Below, piece by piece: positions 5,185 through 6,556 of a DNA stretch of 6,556 nucleotides. Position numbers and translations under genes: made by a program. The stretch is from NCBI GenBank assembly GCA_027297025.1, contig JAPUIM010000027.1, forward strand, positions 1-6,556. The letters run 5' to 3'. The notes beneath the pieces were generated by a model that was not told the origin of the DNA, made no database searches, and was given only the letters and a program-made list of their open reading frames with translations. This DNA comes from Bacteroidota bacterium. Its GTDB lineage: Bacteria; Bacteroidota; Bacteroidia; Cytophagales; Cyclobacteriaceae. Each line of letters starts with the position of its first letter. Positions within the stretch are counted from its first letter, which is position 1.

Positions 5185-6090
5185 ATGAAAACTATTTGTT
5201 CAACCTTGATCGCAGTATTAGTATTATTTGCTAGTAGTGCTTTCGCTCAAAGTTATGTTTTCAAGGTTCTGGCCAATAAAGGTGAGAACCAAGTGAAAAC
5301 TGCGTCGGAAACGACTTGGAAACCAGTAAAAACTGGCGTCACCTTAAATGAGGGAGATGAATTAAAAGTCTCAGAAAATGCTTATTTAGGGTTGGTACAC
5401 TACACCGGTAAAACGGTGGAATTAAAGAAGCCTGAGGTTATTGATATCAATGAATTGGCTTCTAGTTTAAGTACTAGTGGGTCTAGCGTGGCCAGCAAGT
5501 ATGCCGATTTCGTTTTGAACAAGATGGCTCAGAGCGGAGATAGGAAAGAAAGATTGGCTGCTACCGGAGCTGTAACCAGGGCCACTGATAATTCTTCAAT
5601 TAAGGTATTTATGCCGAGTTCAGTAGAGGTATTAAATCCTGAAGCAATTATCTCCTGGAACCAAATAGAAGGTGCTCAGACCTATGTAGTAACCTTGAAG
5701 AACATGTTTGATGAAGTTATTCTAAGCAAGGAAACCACTTCTAATAACATCAGCTTGAATTTTGATGATCAAAAGTTAGCCAAAGAAAGATTGGTTATTC
5801 TCAGTGTGAAACTGAAAGATGATGACGCAATCACTTCTGGCGATTATGGTATCCAAAGATTATCTGGCGACGATGCCAAACCAGTAATGGAAGATCTGAC
5901 CCAGTTGAAAAGTGAAACTAATGAAGAGAGTTCTTTGGGTCATATCATGTTGGCCTCCTTTTACGAAGACAACAATTTGATGGTTGATGCTGCTACCAGC
6001 TACCAAAATGCTATCAGGTTGTCTCCTGATGTAGAGGACTTCAAGGATATGTATCAAGATTTCGTTGAAAGAAACGGATTAAACAAATAA
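5185..6090 (+). CDS. Secreted protein with FecR/SH3-like, Ig/Fn3-like and TPR-like parts
   Basis: The 301-residue product starts at ATG 5185 (MKT...), which gives a compact Sec signal peptide of 21 residues ending SAFA|Q. An in-frame ATG at 5149 would add 12 polar residues in front and is less likely. Residues 24-90 look like the beta domain of FecR-type proteins: a VLANKGENQVK strand, TTWKPVKTGVTLNEGDELKV (43-62), then AYLGLVHYTGKTVELK (66-81). A low-complexity Ser-rich linker (92-104) follows. Residues 139-225 resemble an Ig/fibronectin-III fold, with NPEAIISWNQIEGAQTYVVT (151-170) giving the usual Trp and Tyr core positions. Residues 235-298 are helical and TPR-like (SFYEDNNLMVDAATSYQNAI, 258-277, then LSP). 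The Ig-then-helical layout recalls cyanobacterial DUF928 proteins, which neighbour CHASE2 and CHAT genes; I infer only an architectural analogy. It probably acts in the periplasm. It shares strand with the CHASE2 gene but is far enough away to have its own promoter, and it converges with the CHAT gene. Confidence 0.8.
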   Translation: MKTICSTLIAVLVLFASSAFAQSYVFKVLANKGENQVKTASETTWKPVKTGVTLNEGDELKVSENAYLGLVHYTGKTVELKKPEVIDINELASSLSTSGSSVASKYADFVLNKMAQSGDRKERLAATGAVTRATDNSSIKVFMPSSVEVLNPEAIISWNQIEGAQTYVVTLKNMFDEVILSKETTSNNISLNFDDQKLAKERLVILSVKLKDDDAITSGDYGIQRLSGDDAKPVMEDLTQLKSETNEESSLGHIMLASFYEDNNLMVDAATSYQNAIRLSPDVEDFKDMYQDFVERNGLNK

Positions 6091-6107
6091 GAATATCCGA
6101 GCTTAAT

Positions 6108-6140
6108 AAAAAAGGCGATCCAAAATGGTTCGCCTTTTTT
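6108..6140. terminator. Bidirectional rho-independent terminator
   Basis: AAAAAAGGCGATCCA (6108-6122) and TGGTTCGCCTTTTTT (6126-6140) form a near-perfect stem with one T-T mismatch (6119/6129) and an AAA loop. The GC core is GGCGA/TCGCC. A T-run follows the stem on the plus strand and an equivalent run follows on the minus strand. It therefore ends transcription both of the secreted-protein gene (stop at 6088-6090) and of the convergent CHAT gene (stop at 6165-6163). This is the strongest terminator in the window. Confidence 0.85.
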
Positions 6141-6162
6141 TATGGTAAATTCCAATCAAATT

Positions 6163-6556
6163 TTATTCCTCCATCCCAATCATGATAAACGAGGCCCAGA
6201 AGATGGGATATTTGTATTCGTTTCTAACCTCTTTCTTAGCTTCCAGGAAACTGTTTCTCATTTCCCCGGTCTCCAGCCATCCCTGATAGAACTTCACCAT
6301 CAGCTTTTGGGTTGCCTCGTCAGAAACTTTAAACAGGCTCATAATCAGTACTTTTGCTCCAGCCACTAAAAAGGCCCGTTGTAGCCCATAGACTCCTTCT
6401 CCTATTTGTACATCTCCCAAACCGGTTTCACAGGCGCTTAATACTACCAGATCGGTGTAGTCAAAGTTTAAGTTCATTGCTTCATAGGCGGTCAATATAC
6501 CGCTCTCAATGTTGTAATTGAAACTGGTTTTATTCAACAGATCCCCAGCGCCGGCT
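6163..6556 (-). CDS. CHAT-domain caspase-like protease, C-terminal part (cut by window edge)
   Basis: The frame runs open from the window edge to TAA at 6165-6163, giving about 130 residues of a longer protein. A TTG at 6537 is just an internal Leu codon, not a start. The upstream codons read AGAGDLLN, in the place where CHAT proteins have the L-AGAN segment, and the open frame carries on off the window. Visible CHAT features are ESGILTAYEAMNLNF, then the catalytic cysteine in DLVVLSACETGLGD (Cys codon at 6432-6430). Next come GEGVYGLQRAFLVAGAK, the LIMSLFKVSDEAT strand-loop and a closing YPIFWASFIMIG. CHAT is a clan CD (caspase/separase-like) cysteine peptidase; the partner His motif and any N-terminal TPR repeats would lie beyond the window. 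The protein ends two residues after the domain (MEE), with no C-terminal membrane helix. In Bacteroidota such domains usually close long TPR-CHAT proteins. Known relatives act in CRISPR type III-E (TPR-CHAT/Csx29), but no cas gene is seen here. The Cys motif is intact, so it is probably active. Confidence 0.93.
   Translation of the reverse strand, partial: AGAGDLLNKTSFNYNIESGILTAYEAMNLNFDYTDLVVLSACETGLGDVQIGEGVYGLQRAFLVAGAKVLIMSLFKVSDEATQKLMVKFYQGWLETGEMRNSFLEAKKEVRNEYKYPIFWASFIMIGMEE

Noticed and set aside
6142..6369. 75-codon plus-strand frame opposite the CHAT gene
   Set aside because: It starts in the terminator T-run and lies antisense to conserved CHAT codons.
6163..6556. CRISPR type III-E (Craspase) link for the CHAT protease
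   Set aside because: No repeats, spacers or cas genes are present; a CHAT domain alone is widespread in TPR-CHAT proteins of other systems.

Overview
The window looks like chromosomal DNA from a Bacteroidota bacterium, probably a Cytophagales/Cyclobacteriaceae-type relative. The grounds are moderate-to-low GC, weak or absent Shine-Dalgarno sites, possible TTG...TAnnTTTG-type promoters, a DUF2807 (GIN-domain) lipid-free secreted protein, and closest remembered resemblance of most products to Bacteroidota families. I could run no searches, so the taxonomic placement is an inference.

Left half (1-3471): a vitamin B12-themed neighbourhood. A cobalamin-binding, BtuF-like protein without a signal peptide (74-994) is translationally coupled through a TAATG overlap to a DUF71/COG2102 ATP-pyrophosphatase (994-1710). 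That family has a subgroup predicted from comparative genomics to act in B12 salvage. A secreted GIN-domain beta-helix protein (1769-2467) follows on the same strand. Its 3' end overlaps by 7 bp the 3' end of meaB (2461-3471, minus strand), which encodes the GTPase chaperone of the B12-dependent methylmalonyl-CoA mutase. Three of these four genes therefore concern acquisition, salvage or use of cobalamin. An upstream gene probably ends at 74.

Right half (3621-6556): three sensory or effector genes that I read as one theme. First is a stand-alone CHASE2 receptor with one N-terminal and three C-terminal membrane helices and no cytoplasmic output domain (3621-4871). Next, after an AT-rich 313-bp gap, is a secreted three-part protein (5185-6090) with a FecR/SH3-like N-terminal domain, an Ig/Fn3-like middle and a TPR-like C-terminus. 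Last, on the minus strand and cut by the window edge, is the C-terminal half of a CHAT-domain caspase-like protease (6163-6556) with its SACETG catalytic-cysteine motif. The last two genes converge on a shared bidirectional terminator (6108-6140).

CHAT and CHASE2 are known to occur fused or adjacent in cyanobacteria. Finding the same parts as separate genes beside a secreted Ig/TPR-like protein suggests an uncharacterised envelope-sensing/protease system. This is the most interesting signal in the window. The system-level interpretation is inference; the domain calls themselves are well supported by visible motifs.
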